The translations under genes were made by a program, and so were the position numbers. From Clostridium saudiense (GTDB lineage Bacteria; Bacillota; Clostridia; Clostridiales; Clostridiaceae), in the NCBI RefSeq assembly GCF_000577815.1, contig NZ_CBYM010000015.1:20151-84150 (forward strand): DNA of 64,000 nucleotides. Reading direction: 5' to 3'. Every line of letters begins with the position of its first letter. Within the stretch, counting starts at the first letter, position 1. Below are positions 26,585-37,389 of the stretch, piece after piece. Under the pieces are notes generated by a model. That model searched no databases, was not told the DNA's origin, and saw nothing but the letters and a program-made list of their open reading frames with translations.

Positions 26585-26642
26585 AAAATGATGAATTAAA
26601 TCTGATAGTAATTCCTACTCCTCATCATTAATTCATCATTTT
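26585..26642 (-). terminator. Terminator of the prkA-yhbH-spoVR operon
   Basis: A perfect 15-bp stem (26585-26599 with 26628-26642) with a 28-nt loop is followed by a T run on the minus strand. Confidence 0.75.
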
Positions 26643-26651
26643 TTACACTTT

Positions 26652-28022
26652 TTAATTTACTGTAACTCTTCTGTCATTATCGCATACTATTTCTATACTT
26701 CTACCTTCTTTAGTTTTAGTATTCAATATTACTTTATGACCCCAAAGATCAAATAAATATTTAATTGTTTCCTTAGCATAAAGTAATTCTAATTCTCTTC
26801 CATCAAAAACATGCTCTAATGTTAAAGTTCCATCTCTTTTATTTAAGTCAGTTATTCTTATATAAGGTATAGATCCAACTCCACATGAATCAGACATAGT
26901 ATCCCTAATACTCTTCCATCCTTGCTCATCTGATACTTCATCAACAACAAATTCAAAGCTCTTTTTAGCATATTGGAACAATCCTAATTCCTCGCATAAT
27001 TCTTGTGTTAAGTACTTACGTAAAAATGAATTGTCTCTTTCAATATATCTAACTTCAAAAATCTTATCTCTTCCATATCTCTTTTCTATATCCTCAAACA
27101 CCTTAAAACCAACATAATATGGATTTAATCCACCTAAAGCTGGAGCAATTACATCATTATGACGTTTTATAAACTCAAAATGTAAACTTTGTGGTAATTC
27201 TAAGCTCTTTAAAATATTATAATGACAATAGCTTGCCCAACCTTCATTCATTATCTTAGTTTCTATTTGCGGAATAAAGTATTGCGTTTCCCTTCTTACT
27301 ATTTTAAGAATTGATTTCTCCCATTCTTCTAAAGAACCATATTTAATGATAAATCCAATAACATCATCACAAGGCTCAATTGGAGTTTTACTTAAATCTG
27401 GCAATTTTATTTCTTCATCCTCATTTAAAGCATCCCTATTTTCAATTTTCCTATTATATTCATCTATTAAATTTGATTTTATCTCCTCATCACTTAACTC
27501 TTTAACTCCAACAACTCTTGGAATTTGGTATCTAAGTGCATGAGCAGCATCAAGTATTTTTTCTACCTTAGCATATCCTATACTTGGATCGTTAATATAT
27601 CCTCTTATTATATCTGCATCTAATTTAAACATCTCTAAAGTATAATAAGCCTTAGTACCTTCTCTAAATAACCTATTATTCTTAAAGAAATCATTATGTC
27701 CATAAACATGAGCCATAGTTAATATCTGCAATAATAAGGTATTCTCATTCATTAAATATGCTAAAGATGGATTTGAATTTATAACCATTTCATAAGGTAA
27801 TCCAGTTAAATTTAATGAATATAATGTTTTACTCTTTTCATATGCCTTACCATAACTCCAATGTGGATACTTTGAAGGCATTCCAACATATGCTTCATAA
27901 GCTAACATTTCATTAAATCCAACTATTTCAAATTCCTGAGGATAATAATCAAGCCCAAATTCTGTAGCTTTCTTTTCAATCTTCTCATTCCACTCTTCTA
28001 AATCTTTTAATGTGTACTCCAT
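26652..28022 (-). CDS. SpoVR family protein
   Basis: 456 aa, full length. SpoVR proteins affect spore cortex formation in Bacillus; the biochemical activity is unknown. Typical segments are YPQEFEIVGFNEMLAYEAYVG, MAHVYGHNDFFKNN, NEGWASYCHY and GGLNPYYVGFKVFEDIE. Its ATG shares one base with the stop of the DUF444 gene (TAATG), so it is translationally coupled in the operon prkA-DUF444-spoVR, the same trio known as yeaG-yeaH-ycgB in enteric bacteria. Confidence 0.93.
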   Translation of the reverse strand: MEYTLKDLEEWNEKIEKKATEFGLDYYPQEFEIVGFNEMLAYEAYVGMPSKYPHWSYGKAYEKSKTLYSLNLTGLPYEMVINSNPSLAYLMNENTLLLQILTMAHVYGHNDFFKNNRLFREGTKAYYTLEMFKLDADIIRGYINDPSIGYAKVEKILDAAHALRYQIPRVVGVKELSDEEIKSNLIDEYNRKIENRDALNEDEEIKLPDLSKTPIEPCDDVIGFIIKYGSLEEWEKSILKIVRRETQYFIPQIETKIMNEGWASYCHYNILKSLELPQSLHFEFIKRHNDVIAPALGGLNPYYVGFKVFEDIEKRYGRDKIFEVRYIERDNSFLRKYLTQELCEELGLFQYAKKSFEFVVDEVSDEQGWKSIRDTMSDSCGVGSIPYIRITDLNKRDGTLTLEHVFDGRELELLYAKETIKYLFDLWGHKVILNTKTKEGRSIEIVCDNDRRVTVN

Positions 28023-29197
28023 TATTCATCCTCCCTTAACTCCTTGCTAAGCATTAACTTAAGAGCATCCCATAAATTCTTCTTTTCCTTTACAATAACA
28101 GAGACAAATTTCTTATCTACTATTTCCTTATTGAATCTATAATACATTGTTGTTGAATAAGTTGATGGTAAAAGTTCAGCATAACCAAACATATTACTTA
28201 CTTCACAAAGCTTTTTAACTGATTGAATTGCCTTTTCATTATCCTCAGACCAGTTATCTCCATCACTAGCGTATATAGGATATATATTCCATACTTCTGG
28301 TGAATACTTTTCTTCAATAAGTTTTAACGCTAAATTTAAACCACTTGATATATATGTTCCTCCTGATTCTGCTTTGTGGAAAAATTCATATTCGTTAACT
28401 TCTTTAGCAACTGTTGTATGAGAAATAAATTCAAAAGCAATATTGTTATACTTTCTTTTTATAAAAGTTGATAAAACAAAGAAAAATGATCTTGCTAAAT
28501 ACTTTTTAGTACTATCCATTGAACCTGATACATCCATTATAAAGAGCATAACAGCATTACTTTCTTTCTTAGGCTTTGTTTTTACTCTATAATATCTAAT
28601 ATCATCTTCTCTAAATGGAAATCTTTCTAATTCAGTATCTAATCCTGCTTCTTTTAAAGCTCTTATCTTCCCCTGCTTACGTGCAGTCTTTGCCATAACA
28701 GTCTTTTTCTTTGCAAGCCTTGGATTAATTCCATGCTTTTGATATCCTCTTTTTCTACTTGCACTTTCACTAATAATTTCAGAATACTTCTTTTTATCTA
28801 AATTAGGTAAATCCAAATCTTCAACTATATAATCCATCAATTCTTCTAACGTAATTTCTGTTTCATATACATCGTCGCCTTCAGAGTTACCTGCACCTTT
28901 ATTTCCTTTTTTACCACTAGATTCAGCTGAACCTAATTTATCTCCACGTTTTTCTTCACCAGTACCGGTAGCAACACCTTTATTGTTGCTACCAAATACA
29001 AATTGATATTCCTTTATTCCTCTAATAGGAATTTTAAACTTTTTATTTTTAGTTTCACCTACTATACTTTCTTCTGAAAGTATATCTCCTAAGTTTTCTT
29101 TAATGGATTTCTCTACCAACTGCCTATGTCTTCTTCTATCTTCTATGCTTCTATCATGCTCAACAGGATTTGTTGTATTATCTCTAAATATAGCCAT
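28022..29197 (-). CDS. yhbH: DUF444 protein YhbH/YeaH (VWA-like)
   Basis: 391 aa. [18 protein letters not shown] carries a MIDAS-like DxSxS metal site of a von Willebrand A fold, and [17 protein letters not shown] and [12 protein letters not shown] fit its later strands. The N-terminal 130 residues are charged, with a Gly/Lys-rich linker (about 80-105). The ATG at 29197 is used ([17 protein letters not shown] matches the family start); the ORF can be opened from a TTG 18 nt upstream inside prkA. It begins 5 nt after the prkA stop. Confidence 0.92.
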   Translation of the reverse strand: MAIFRDNTTNPVEHDRSIEDRRRHRQLVEKSIKENLGDILSEESIVGETKNKKFKIPIRGIKEYQFVFGSNNKGVATGTGEEKRGDKLGSAESSGKKGNKGAGNSEGDDVYETEITLEELMDYIVEDLDLPNLDKKKYSEIISESASRKRGYQKHGINPRLAKKKTVMAKTARKQGKIRALKEAGLDTELERFPFREDDIRYYRVKTKPKKESNAVMLFIMDVSGSMDSTKKYLARSFFFVLSTFIKRKYNNIAFEFISHTTVAKEVNEYEFFHKAESGGTYISSGLNLALKLIEEKYSPEVWNIYPIYASDGDNWSEDNEKAIQSVKKLCEVSNMFGYAELLPSTYSTTMYYRFNKEIVDKKFVSVIVKEKKNLWDALKLMLSKELREDE

Positions 29198-29202
29198 CCT
29201 TA

Positions 29203-31125
29203 TCAATCCTTCCACAAATTGTTTGCTGCATATTTAAGAATTACATCACAGCAGTGTTGGCAATATCCATTCCTTTTCATTTCTTCAACCATTGCATTGT
29301 ATTTTTCTGTTTGTTCTTTATCTCTAACTCTTGATTTAGTAACAATTCTAGATAAATCTTTAACTGATGCTATAAGTTTCTTTTCTATAGCCTCTTTTAA
29401 TGGTTCATAAGACTTATAATCAATCTTAGATCCATTTCTTACTAAGTAGAACATATATGAAGTAACATCAGCTCTAAATCCCTTGCTTGATGCTTCAGAT
29501 ACTCCTATTTGTTCTTCTATACTTCTCATAAATTCTTCATCAGGATTTAATTCCTCACCTGTTTGTTCATCTTTTATTCTAGTCTTATTCACAAAAGCTT
29601 CTGCATTATCTATATAATTATTAAATAAGCTTTCAGCTTGTTCTCTAAATGAATGAATAAATGCCTTTGTAATTTCTTTTTCAAGTATCTTATTATACTC
29701 TTTACGTATTGTATCTTGAATAAAGCCTAAATATTTCTTCTTATCATCAGATGAAATATCCATATCTTTAACTGATTTGATAATACTTTCCATTATGCTT
29801 AAAGGATTAATACAATCAAACTCTGAATTAGAAAGAGCATTATCAATTGCTTTAATAATAAATCTTGTACTAATTCCCTTCATACCTTCATATGGGCCAG
29901 CCTCTTCTCTAAGCTCAACAATATCAACCTTCTTAGTTGTTCCCTTTTCAACTAAATCTTCACCATTATAAATCTTAAGCTTAGTAATAGGATCAACCTT
30001 AGCTGATGGTGTTAATCTAGAAAGTATTGCAAACATAGCTGCAACTTCAATAGTATGAGGTGCAATATGTGCACCAAAGTTACTCTTCTTTAAAATCTTT
30101 TCATAAATTTTTATTTCTTCTTCAAGCTCTAAACAATAAGGTACTTCTACCTTAACAATTCTGTCTAAGATTGCTTCATTTGTATGGTCTGATTTAAATT
30201 TATTCCATTCAGCTTCATTTGAGTGAGCTATTATAAGACCATCAAAATAAATCATTGAACCTTTACCTGGTGATGGTATAGATTTTTCTTGTGTAGCAGT
30301 TATTATTGTATGCAAATACTCAACATCATTTTTAAATACTTCGATAAATTCTACTAAACCTCTATTACCAACATTAAATGCACCATTTAATGAGAATATT
30401 CTTGGGTCATCTTCTGGATACATATCCATCTTTGAAATATCAACAGAACCAGTTAATATTGATGTATCTTGGTTATTTGGATCAACTGGTGGAACAACAC
30501 CAATTCCTTTTCTTGATCTTATAGAAAATCCCTTTCTCTCAACTGGGAAATTTTCATATTCACCATTAAACTCATGAAGTAATCTATACTTACAAACTGG
30601 ACATAAGTCACCTTCTATTTGTGTTCCTAACATTTTATTAAATTCATCTCTTAAATGATTTGGAACTAAATGTAAAGGTTCTTCATGCATAGGGCATCCT
30701 TTAATTGAATATATAGGTTCACAATGAACTAATGCACTTTTTAGTGATTCAACTAAAGAAGATTTACCTGCACCAACTGGCCCTACTAAGTATAAAACTT
30801 GTCTTGCTTCTTCACCCTTCATAGATGCAGAATGTAAGTAATTTACTATTTTCATTATAACTTTGTCTATTCCAAAGAAATCATCTTTGAAATATCCATA
30901 TTTTTTAATAGTTTCATTACCATATATCTTTCTTACTCTTGGGTTTTCATCTGCTTTTAATACCTCAACACCTTTACTCATAATAAAATCATATAATCTC
31001 TTATGAGAAAGTTTTGCTACGTCTGGGTTTTTCTTCACTATCTCTAAGTAATCTAAAAATGTTCCTTCGAATTTTTCACTATTTCTATTTTCTCTATCTG
31101 TAATTATAAAGTCCTTGAAGTCCAT
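29203..31125 (-). CDS. prkA: PrkA-family serine protein kinase/AAA+ ATPase
   Basis: 640 aa. An N-terminal AAA+ region has the Walker [17 protein letters not shown] (about residue 115) and [15 protein letters not shown]; a kinase-like region lies toward the C-terminus. Two Cys pairs ([15 protein letters not shown], about 145-180) could bind zinc. In Bacillus PrkA affects sporulation and SigK expression; ATP-dependent protease activity has also been proposed for the family. It heads the prkA-yhbH-spoVR operon and follows GGGGAGGG. Confidence 0.94.
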   Translation of the reverse strand: MDFKDFIITDRENRNSEKFEGTFLDYLEIVKKNPDVAKLSHKRLYDFIMSKGVEVLKADENPRVRKIYGNETIKKYGYFKDDFFGIDKVIMKIVNYLHSASMKGEEARQVLYLVGPVGAGKSSLVESLKSALVHCEPIYSIKGCPMHEEPLHLVPNHLRDEFNKMLGTQIEGDLCPVCKYRLLHEFNGEYENFPVERKGFSIRSRKGIGVVPPVDPNNQDTSILTGSVDISKMDMYPEDDPRIFSLNGAFNVGNRGLVEFIEVFKNDVEYLHTIITATQEKSIPSPGKGSMIYFDGLIIAHSNEAEWNKFKSDHTNEAILDRIVKVEVPYCLELEEEIKIYEKILKKSNFGAHIAPHTIEVAAMFAILSRLTPSAKVDPITKLKIYNGEDLVEKGTTKKVDIVELREEAGPYEGMKGISTRFIIKAIDNALSNSEFDCINPLSIMESIIKSVKDMDISSDDKKKYLGFIQDTIRKEYNKILEKEITKAFIHSFREQAESLFNNYIDNAEAFVNKTRIKDEQTGEELNPDEEFMRSIEEQIGVSEASSKGFRADVTSYMFYLVRNGSKIDYKSYEPLKEAIEKKLIASVKDLSRIVTKSRVRDKEQTEKYNAMVEEMKRNGYCQHCCDVILKYAANNLWKD

Positions 31126-31282
31126 AAACTCATCCCTCCCCTTAATTTAATATATTAATGACTTAAATAGTTATATTCCTATTTTTTAAAATTTACATTT
31201 CTCTATATTTTATATGTTTAAATTTCATAATTATTATTAAATTTAAGTATTTTTATTATTTTATTTATCTTACATAATAAAT

Positions 31283-31321
31283 AAAAGCTCATGTAAATTT
31301 TTTAAATTTACACAAGCTTTT
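31283..31321 (-). terminator. Terminator of recQ
   Basis: An 18-position stem (31283-31300 with 31304-31321, two mismatches) is followed by a T-rich tract on the minus strand, 19 nt past the recQ stop. Confidence 0.8.
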
Positions 31322-31339
31322 ACATCTTTTATTAACTAA

Positions 31340-33094
31340 TTATTTATTTAATAGATTTAATAAATCGCATCCATACTTTTTAAACTTCTTTTCTCCCATT
31401 CCCCTTATATCTAAAAGTTCATCTTCATTTTTAGGGTTTTTATTACATAATTCAATTAACGTTGCATCTGAAAAAATAATATATGGTTTTACCCCTTCCT
31501 TTATAGCCATTTCTCTTCTCCATCCTCTTAACCTATTAAACAATTCACTATTAATTACCTTTTCTTCACTTTCAGATGTTAATTTTAACATTACCTTCAA
31601 TTGAGACTTTAAAATTTTATATGACTTCTCATTTAATTTAAGCATTGAATAAGTCCCATCTTTCAAACTTACATATCCATATTCAATTAGAATCTTTATA
31701 AAATCTCTTATAAATTTACTACTATAATCCTTCATTATTCCATATGTAGTTAATTCATTTAATTTATCATTTATTATTTTAGGTCCAGTCATCCCGCGAA
31801 GGATATCTATTAAAACTGATATTCCATACCTTTCTTTTGTTCTATATACGCAAGATAATACCTTTTGTGCTTCTATTGTATAATCTCTAAGTTCATCATT
31901 ATTTAAACAATTACTACAATTAGTACAATACTCTCTAACATTTCCTTCACCAAAATACTTTAATATAAAACTTCTTAAGCACTCCTTGCTTTCACAAAAA
32001 TCTATCATTTTTTGCAACTTTTTAATTTCAATTTCTTTCCTATTTAGTTGGACTGTTGTGTGAATTAAATATTCTAAAGTTCTTATATCTCCCCTATTAA
32101 ATAACAAGTGACATTCTGATGTTAATCCATCTCTTCCTGCTCTTCCTATTTCTTGATAGTAACTTTCAATATTTTTAGGAATTGTAAAATGAATTATATA
32201 TCTTACATTTGATTTATCTATTCCCATTCCAAAAGCATTTGTTGCTATCATTACATTTGAATTTTCATTTAAAAATTCATCTTGATAATATTCTTTTTCA
32301 CTATCTTTTAACCCACCATGATATTTTAATACATTATATCCTAAATCTTTTAAGTAATAATATAAGCCATCAACCTCTTTTCTTGTGGCACAATAAATTA
32401 TACCTGCCTCATTTTCCTTTTCTCTTATAATATCCTTTACTAACTCAAGCTTATCTTCCTCAATATGTAATTTAATTTCTAAATTTTCTCTATCAAAGCT
32501 GCCAATATATATGTATGGATTTCTTAAGCCTAGAAGTTTAATTACATCTTCTCTTACTACTTCAGTTGCTGTTGCAGTAAAAGCTGTTATTATTGGTCTT
32601 ACTCTTAAACTATTTATAAATTCAGCTATTAAACTATAGCTTTTTCTAAAATCATGTCCCCACATTGATACACAATGTGCTTCATCTATAGCTATTTGAC
32701 TTATATTGAGAGCTCTTAATTTTCGTTTAAAAAACTCATTTTCTAACTTTTCTGGAGCTATATATAAAAGCTTAACCTCTCCTCTTTTGCAAAGTTCTAT
32801 TATTTCATCACTTAATTCTAATCTTTGAGTACTATTTATATATCTTGCATTTATACCATTTGAATTTAAATTATCCACTTGATCCTTCATTAAAGAAATT
32901 AATGGTGAAATCACTATTGTAATACCTTTAAATAATAAAGCTGGTATTTGATAACAAATAGATTTTCCTCCCCCTGTAGGTAAAATACAAAAACTATCTC
33001 TACCTCTTAAAATATTGCTTATAATTTCATATTGACCTTTTCTAAAGGTATTATATCCATAATATTTATTAAGTACTTTAAAAACTTCATTCAT
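31340..33094 (-). CDS. recQ: ATP-dependent DNA helicase RecQ
   Basis: 584 aa. It unwinds DNA 3' to 5' in recombination repair. Superfamily 2 motifs are in order: CILPTGGGKSICYQIP (Walker A), IAIDEAHCVSMWGHDFR (DEAH), TAFTATAT and YYQEIGRAGRDG (motif VI). The zinc-binding cluster CESKECLRSFIL with CTNCSNCLN follows, then a winged helix, and a C-terminal HRDC domain (about 510-584, LRGWRREMA and DIRGMGEKKFKKYG). The ribosome site is weak (GGTGA). Confidence 0.95.
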   Translation of the reverse strand: MNEVFKVLNKYYGYNTFRKGQYEIISNILRGRDSFCILPTGGGKSICYQIPALLFKGITIVISPLISLMKDQVDNLNSNGINARYINSTQRLELSDEIIELCKRGEVKLLYIAPEKLENEFFKRKLRALNISQIAIDEAHCVSMWGHDFRKSYSLIAEFINSLRVRPIITAFTATATEVVREDVIKLLGLRNPYIYIGSFDRENLEIKLHIEEDKLELVKDIIREKENEAGIIYCATRKEVDGLYYYLKDLGYNVLKYHGGLKDSEKEYYQDEFLNENSNVMIATNAFGMGIDKSNVRYIIHFTIPKNIESYYQEIGRAGRDGLTSECHLLFNRGDIRTLEYLIHTTVQLNRKEIEIKKLQKMIDFCESKECLRSFILKYFGEGNVREYCTNCSNCLNNDELRDYTIEAQKVLSCVYRTKERYGISVLIDILRGMTGPKIINDKLNELTTYGIMKDYSSKFIRDFIKILIEYGYVSLKDGTYSMLKLNEKSYKILKSQLKVMLKLTSESEEKVINSELFNRLRGWRREMAIKEGVKPYIIFSDATLIELCNKNPKNEDELLDIRGMGEKKFKKYGCDLLNLLNK

Positions 33095-33181
33095 TTAACT
33101 TCACCAGCTTTCTTAAATATATTAAAATACTATCACTTTTTATTAATACTAACATAAATTTTATTATTTTTAAATTTTCTA

Positions 33182-33210
33182 TTGACATATTTATAAAATA
33201 ATATTAAAAT
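33182..33210 (+). promoter_or_regulatory. Promoter of tRNA-Leu
   Basis: TTGACA (33182-33187), a 17-nt spacer and TAAAAT (33205-33210) lie 10 nt before the mature tRNA 5' end. Confidence 0.8.
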
Positions 33211-33220
33211 AATCTTGCTT

Positions 33221-33307
33221 GCTGAAGTGGCGGAACAGGCAGACGCACAGGACTTAAAATCCTGCGGTAGCGATACCGTACCGGTTCGATTCCGGTCTTC
33301 AGCACCA
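33221..33307 (+). tRNA. tRNA-Leu (anticodon UAA), CCA encoded
   Basis: The acceptor stem GCTGAAG (33221-33227) pairs with CTTCAGC (33297-33303), followed by discriminator A and CCA. The anticodon stem-loop CAGGA-CTTAAAA-TCCTG gives anticodon TAA. The long variable arm (CGGTAGCGATACCG) and TTCGATT T-loop are as expected for a class II leucine tRNA. It decodes UUA, which is frequent in this AT-rich DNA. Confidence 0.97.
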
Positions 33308-33308
33308 A

Positions 33309-33336
33309 AAAAGACTGTACTTAAGTACAGTCTTTT
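33309..33336. terminator. Bidirectional terminator after tRNA-Leu
   Basis: A 12-bp stem AAAAGACTGTAC/GTACAGTCTTTT with a TTAA loop is followed by a T-rich tract on the plus strand. Its right edge overlaps the stop codon of the convergent sensor kinase. Confidence 0.9.
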
Positions 33337-35293
33337 ATTTTTTATCTATATCTGAAAATTCCATTTCAAATAAATATTCTAATGACGAATCTACAATAAA
33401 TTCATCATTTTCTTTCTCATTAACAAGCCTTATTGGAAGTGTAATAATTATTTTTGTTCCCTCATTTAATTTACTTATTATATCAATAGTTCCATTATGT
33501 AACTCTATTAATCCTTTTACTATAAATAATCCTAAACCACTGCCTTCATTTTGTCTTTTTAACCCCTCATTTACATCTTCTCTTTTAAACTTTTCAAACA
33601 AATGTGTCTTAAACTCTTCACTCATTCCCATTCCTTCATCAGATATTTCTATAATTACACTTTCTTCTTTTTTCTTCATATTTACAAATATACGTCTGCC
33701 ATTCTTGCTAAACTTAATAGAATTAGATAAAAGATTTAATATTACTCGTTCTATTTTTAAAGTATCAATAGCTGTTATTATTTCCTCTTCCTCAGTATCA
33801 AAGATTACATCTATATCAAATTTTTTAGCCAAATCTACTATAGCTAATGTTACCTCTTCAACTATATTAACTATATTTTGATTTTTTAATTTCACGTCCA
33901 TATATCCCATTTCTAATTTACTTACATCAATTAAATTATTTATATATCTTCGTAATCTATTTGAATTTTTCATTATATATGTTAATCGTTCTTGAAAATA
34001 CTTAACATCAATATTATCTTCCTTTAACTTAATCATCAATAAATTAGTTGCATTTATAATAATATTAAGAGGAGTTCTTAATTCATGTGATATTGTAACT
34101 ATAAAGTCTGTTTTTATTTTTTCTCTTTCCATAGATTCAAGTAGCAACATTTTGTTTTTTCTTGCTACTTTTTTATTTACGATTGAAATATAAATTAATG
34201 AGCATACACCTAAAATAATAATAAATCCAACAAACCATACCACAGCAATCCACTTTTTTGGCAATAGCAAATCATAAGGTTTCTTATTAATATATACTGT
34301 ATTTTTAGGCAATTTTAATGGATTTATATCATACTTACTCATAGCTTTATAATTAAAAATAGGTATACTAAATGTATCATGTGCTGGAGCTGCAGAAAAT
34401 ATATTACTACCAATTATAAGATTGTCTATAAGTGAACACAGCACCTCTCCTAACTTATAACCATCATTAACAATCCCTCCTATAGCCCCATCGTAAATAT
34501 ACTCTTCAAGCTTAGTGTAAATAGGCATTGAAGTTATTTCTTGCAACTCATCAATTAAACTTTTTGATGATACGACTCCATCGTCTACATCTTTTTTGTA
34601 TGTTCCACATAAAAATATTGCTGCATTTTCTGGACTGATACCTTCAATTTGTTTCTTTATATCATCCAAATATGCCCCCTGGATAATATGATAATTAAAA
34701 GGTACTACTGCAACATCCTTTAAATTTTCAAAATTTTCTTTTACTGTTTTACAAAATATACTTTCATCTAAAAGTAAATAAATATCATTTACTTTGTTAC
34801 CTGCCGTTAAAATAGTATTTATCATTTCTAAATTATCTTGAATTTCTAATATTCCTTTTATATACTTACTTTCCTCATTAGAAAGAGTTACATAATTATT
34901 TACTCCCGCAAAAATGATATTCTTTTCATAAATAAATGACTGATTATCAAACAATTTACTTCTAATTAATTGAAAAGCTTCATCATCCAATGTAACTATG
35001 TAATCAATATTACTGTCTTTATACTTTACATTCAAAAAATTTATAAAACTTTCTTCATATCCTTCTTCTTCAAAGCTTTCACTATCTAAAAATTCAGCCT
35101 TAACTGTATATCTATCTTTTCCAGCATCCCAAAACCCTTTAGTTATAGAAACCTCCCATTTATTTTTCGGTGAATATGATCCAATTATAAGAATCTTTTT
35201 ATTATTATCATTTGCATAACATAAAATAGGATTTATAAATATAAAAATAACAGTACTTAAAATTAAAAAAATTAATATTATCTTTTTATACAT
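33335..35293 (-). CDS. Sensor histidine kinase with ABC-substrate-binding-like sensor domain
   Basis: 652 aa. A signal/anchor (about 4-26) is followed by an extracytoplasmic region (about 30-345) that resembles ABC-transporter substrate-binding proteins (KILIIGSYSPKNKWE, DYIVTLDDEAF, YDGAIGGIVNDGYKLGEVL). A second membrane segment spans about 352-378. The cytoplasmic part has HisKA (FIVTISHELRTPLN, phospho-His about 400) and HATPase_c with N, G1 and G2 boxes (LLSNSIKFS, DEGMGMSE, GSGLGLFIVKGL). No response regulator is adjacent, so its partner is elsewhere. The ligand is unknown. Confidence 0.92.
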   Translation of the reverse strand: MYKKIILIFLILSTVIFIFINPILCYANDNNKKILIIGSYSPKNKWEVSITKGFWDAGKDRYTVKAEFLDSESFEEEGYEESFINFLNVKYKDSNIDYIVTLDDEAFQLIRSKLFDNQSFIYEKNIIFAGVNNYVTLSNEESKYIKGILEIQDNLEMINTILTAGNKVNDIYLLLDESIFCKTVKENFENLKDVAVVPFNYHIIQGAYLDDIKKQIEGISPENAAIFLCGTYKKDVDDGVVSSKSLIDELQEITSMPIYTKLEEYIYDGAIGGIVNDGYKLGEVLCSLIDNLIIGSNIFSAAPAHDTFSIPIFNYKAMSKYDINPLKLPKNTVYINKKPYDLLLPKKWIAVVWFVGFIIILGVCSLIYISIVNKKVARKNKMLLLESMEREKIKTDFIVTISHELRTPLNIIINATNLLMIKLKEDNIDVKYFQERLTYIMKNSNRLRRYINNLIDVSKLEMGYMDVKLKNQNIVNIVEEVTLAIVDLAKKFDIDVIFDTEEEEIITAIDTLKIERVILNLLSNSIKFSKNGRRIFVNMKKKEESVIIEISDEGMGMSEEFKTHLFEKFKREDVNEGLKRQNEGSGLGLFIVKGLIELHNGTIDIISKLNEGTKIIITLPIRLVNEKENDEFIVDSSLEYLFEMEFSDIDKK

Positions 35294-35355
35294 AGCTTTT
35301 ACTCCAATTTAATCTATTTGTTTATATACTGTGTATTTTTTCTTAAAAATATGAA

Positions 35356-35388
35356 AAAAGTTATGGAATCATCAATTCCATAACTTTT
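35356..35388 (-). terminator. Terminator of the PHP gene
   Basis: A perfect 14-bp stem (35356-35369 with 35375-35388) with a 5-nt loop is followed by a T run on the minus strand, 6 nt past the stop codon. Confidence 0.88.
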
Positions 35389-35393
35389 GAATT

Positions 35394-36230
35394 TTATAAT
35401 AATTTATCTATTTTTAACTCTTCACTATCCTTATTTATAGCTCCAATATAATACTCTATTCCCTTACTTACGGCACCAAAATCCCCATGACCATCTGAAC
35501 CAGCTGTTATTAATAAATCATTGTTTTCACAAAACTCAACACAGGTTTCTGTCATTAATTCTGAATTTGCTGGATAATAGCACTCTACTCCATCAATTCC
35601 TAATCCTTTTAATATTTCTAACTTTTCTAATATTTCTTCTTTGCTTTTATTGCTATAATAATTGCAAGGATGAGCTAAAACCACATATCCTCCAGCCTCA
35701 TGAGTTATATTACAAACTTCCTCAACACTTGGAAATGCAAATTTTTCATGTCCACATTCATATTTTCCATAAAGCCTCATTCCGTCAAATAATCCTTCTG
35801 TCACCTTTCTATCATGAAGATAGTGTATTCCCTTCCAACCACCTTTTCTTCTTTCATATTCATAAGAATTATAATCATCTAATGATATATTTTCATAATC
35901 TTTTTCCATTCTTCTTATAAGTTCTACACTTGTTTCTAATAATTGTTCCTTTGCCTTATCAACTAATTTAAAGAAATTTTCATTATCCTCAAATTTATAT
36001 GCTAATAAATGAACTAAATGTCCTTCAAATATTGAATCTATTTCTACTCCTCTTATAGCAATGATTCCTGCTTTTTCAGCTTCTTTTTTTAATTCTTCAT
36101 AAGAATCTAATACATCATGATCTGTTATTGCTATAATACCTAAATTTTTCTTTTTAGCTTCTTCTACGACTTCTTTAGGAGACATAGTTCCATCTGAATA
36201 ATATGTATGTATATGTAAGTCAACTAACAT
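35394..36230 (-). CDS. PHP domain phosphoesterase (YciV/TrpH type)
   Basis: 278 aa. The PHP metal-binding motifs are present: DLHIHTYYSDGT, ITDHDVLDSYEEL, RGVEIDS, VLAHPCNYY and AGSDGHGDFG. Relatives hydrolyse short nucleotides or pNp-type phosphates (RNase AM/TrpH), so a role in nucleotide or RNA-end turnover is likely but not shown. The insert between the second and third motif groups (about 75-170) is the typical cap. The ATG follows AGGAGAAGA. Confidence 0.88.
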   Translation of the reverse strand: MLVDLHIHTYYSDGTMSPKEVVEEAKKKNLGIIAITDHDVLDSYEELKKEAEKAGIIAIRGVEIDSIFEGHLVHLLAYKFEDNENFFKLVDKAKEQLLETSVELIRRMEKDYENISLDDYNSYEYERRKGGWKGIHYLHDRKVTEGLFDGMRLYGKYECGHEKFAFPSVEEVCNITHEAGGYVVLAHPCNYYSNKSKEEILEKLEILKGLGIDGVECYYPANSELMTETCVEFCENNDLLITAGSDGHGDFGAVSKGIEYYIGAINKDSEELKIDKLL

Positions 36231-36483
36231 TTTCTCTTCTCCTTAATGTAAATTAATTTTTTCTTTTACTATTTTACATCAATTCTTAAAACTTTTCACA
36301 TCTATTTTTTACTATTATTTTCATTTCCTTCTGCATATTATAGCATTTTTTTGTTTTCATTCTTATAAATTTGGGGTATAATAACCAATAGAGAATAAAT
36401 TGATATACATATTTGTTAATTTTATAACACTGAATGTTTTTTTATTTCTCTTATAAAAAATTGAAATATACGGAGGTATTGCC

Positions 36484-37347
36484 ATGTTAGTTTCAGCTAA
36501 AGAAATGTTAAACAAAGCAAGAGAAGGAAAATATGCTGTTGGTCAATTCAACATCAACAACTTAGAATGGACAAAAGCTGTTCTATTAACTGCTCAAGAA
36601 AACAACTCACCAGTAATCTTAGGAGTATCTGAAGGTGCTGGAAAATATATGTGTGGATACAAAACTATCGTTGGAATGGTTAACGGTATGTTAGAAGAGT
36701 TAAACATCACTGTACCAGTTGCTCTACACTTAGACCACGGTAGCTACGAAGGATGCTACAAAGCTATGGAAGCTGGATTCTCATCAGTTATGTTTGATGG
36801 ATCTCACTACCCAATAGCTGAAAACATCGAAAAGACTACTGAATTAGTTAAAGTTACTGCTGAAAGAGGATTATCTTTAGAAGCAGAAGTTGGATCAATC
36901 GGTGGAGAAGAAGACGGAGTTGTTGGTAAAGGTGAAGTTGCTGATGCTCAAGAATGTAAATCAATTGCTGATTTAGGAGTTACTATGTTAGCTGCTGGTA
37001 TCGGAAACATTCACGGAAAATACCCAGCAAACTGGCAAGGACTTGCTTTCGACGCTTTAGAAGAAATCAATACAGCTTGTGGAAACATGCCATTAGTATT
37101 ACACGGTGGAACTGGAATCCCAGAAGATATGATCAAGAAAGCTATATCTTTAGGAGTTTCTAAGATCAACGTTAACACTGAATGTCAATTAGCATTCCAA
37201 GAAGCTACAAGAGCTTACATCGAAGCTGGAAAAGACTTAGAAGGAAAAGGATTTGACCCAAGAAAATTATTAAATCCTGGATTCGAAGCTATCAAAGCTA
37301 CAGTTAAAGAAAAAATGGAATTATTCGGATCAATAAACAAAGCTTAA
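36484..37347 (+). CDS. fba: Class II fructose-1,6-bisphosphate aldolase
   Basis: 287 aa. It is the zinc-dependent enzyme that splits fructose-1,6-bisphosphate. VPVALHLDHGSYEGC has the catalytic Asp and zinc His; EAEVGSIGGEEDG, GNIHGKYP, VLHGGTGIPE and INVNTECQ complete the active site. Codon choice is strongly biased, as expected for a highly expressed gene. GGAGG lies before the ATG, and a TATAAT at about 36376 marks its promoter. It stands alone, away from the cggR operon, and no CggR operator is seen ahead of it. Confidence 0.97.
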   Translation: MLVSAKEMLNKAREGKYAVGQFNINNLEWTKAVLLTAQENNSPVILGVSEGAGKYMCGYKTIVGMVNGMLEELNITVPVALHLDHGSYEGCYKAMEAGFSSVMFDGSHYPIAENIEKTTELVKVTAERGLSLEAEVGSIGGEEDGVVGKGEVADAQECKSIADLGVTMLAAGIGNIHGKYPANWQGLAFDALEEINTACGNMPLVLHGGTGIPEDMIKKAISLGVSKINVNTECQLAFQEATRAYIEAGKDLEGKGFDPRKLLNPGFEAIKATVKEKMELFGSINKA

Positions 37348-37360
37348 TTCCTTTTAATAT

Positions 37361-37386
37361 AAAAAGAGCACTTTTGTGCTCTTTTT
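37361..37386. terminator. Bidirectional terminator between fba and the ThiM-like gene
   Basis: A perfect 11-bp stem AAAAAGAGCAC/GTGCTCTTTTT with a TTTT loop. Confidence 0.92.
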
Positions 37387-37389
37387 ATT

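Noticed and set aside
35567..35920. 117-aa plus-strand ORF inside the PHP gene
   Set aside because: His/Leu/Phe-rich composition typical of an antisense shadow; no ribosome site.
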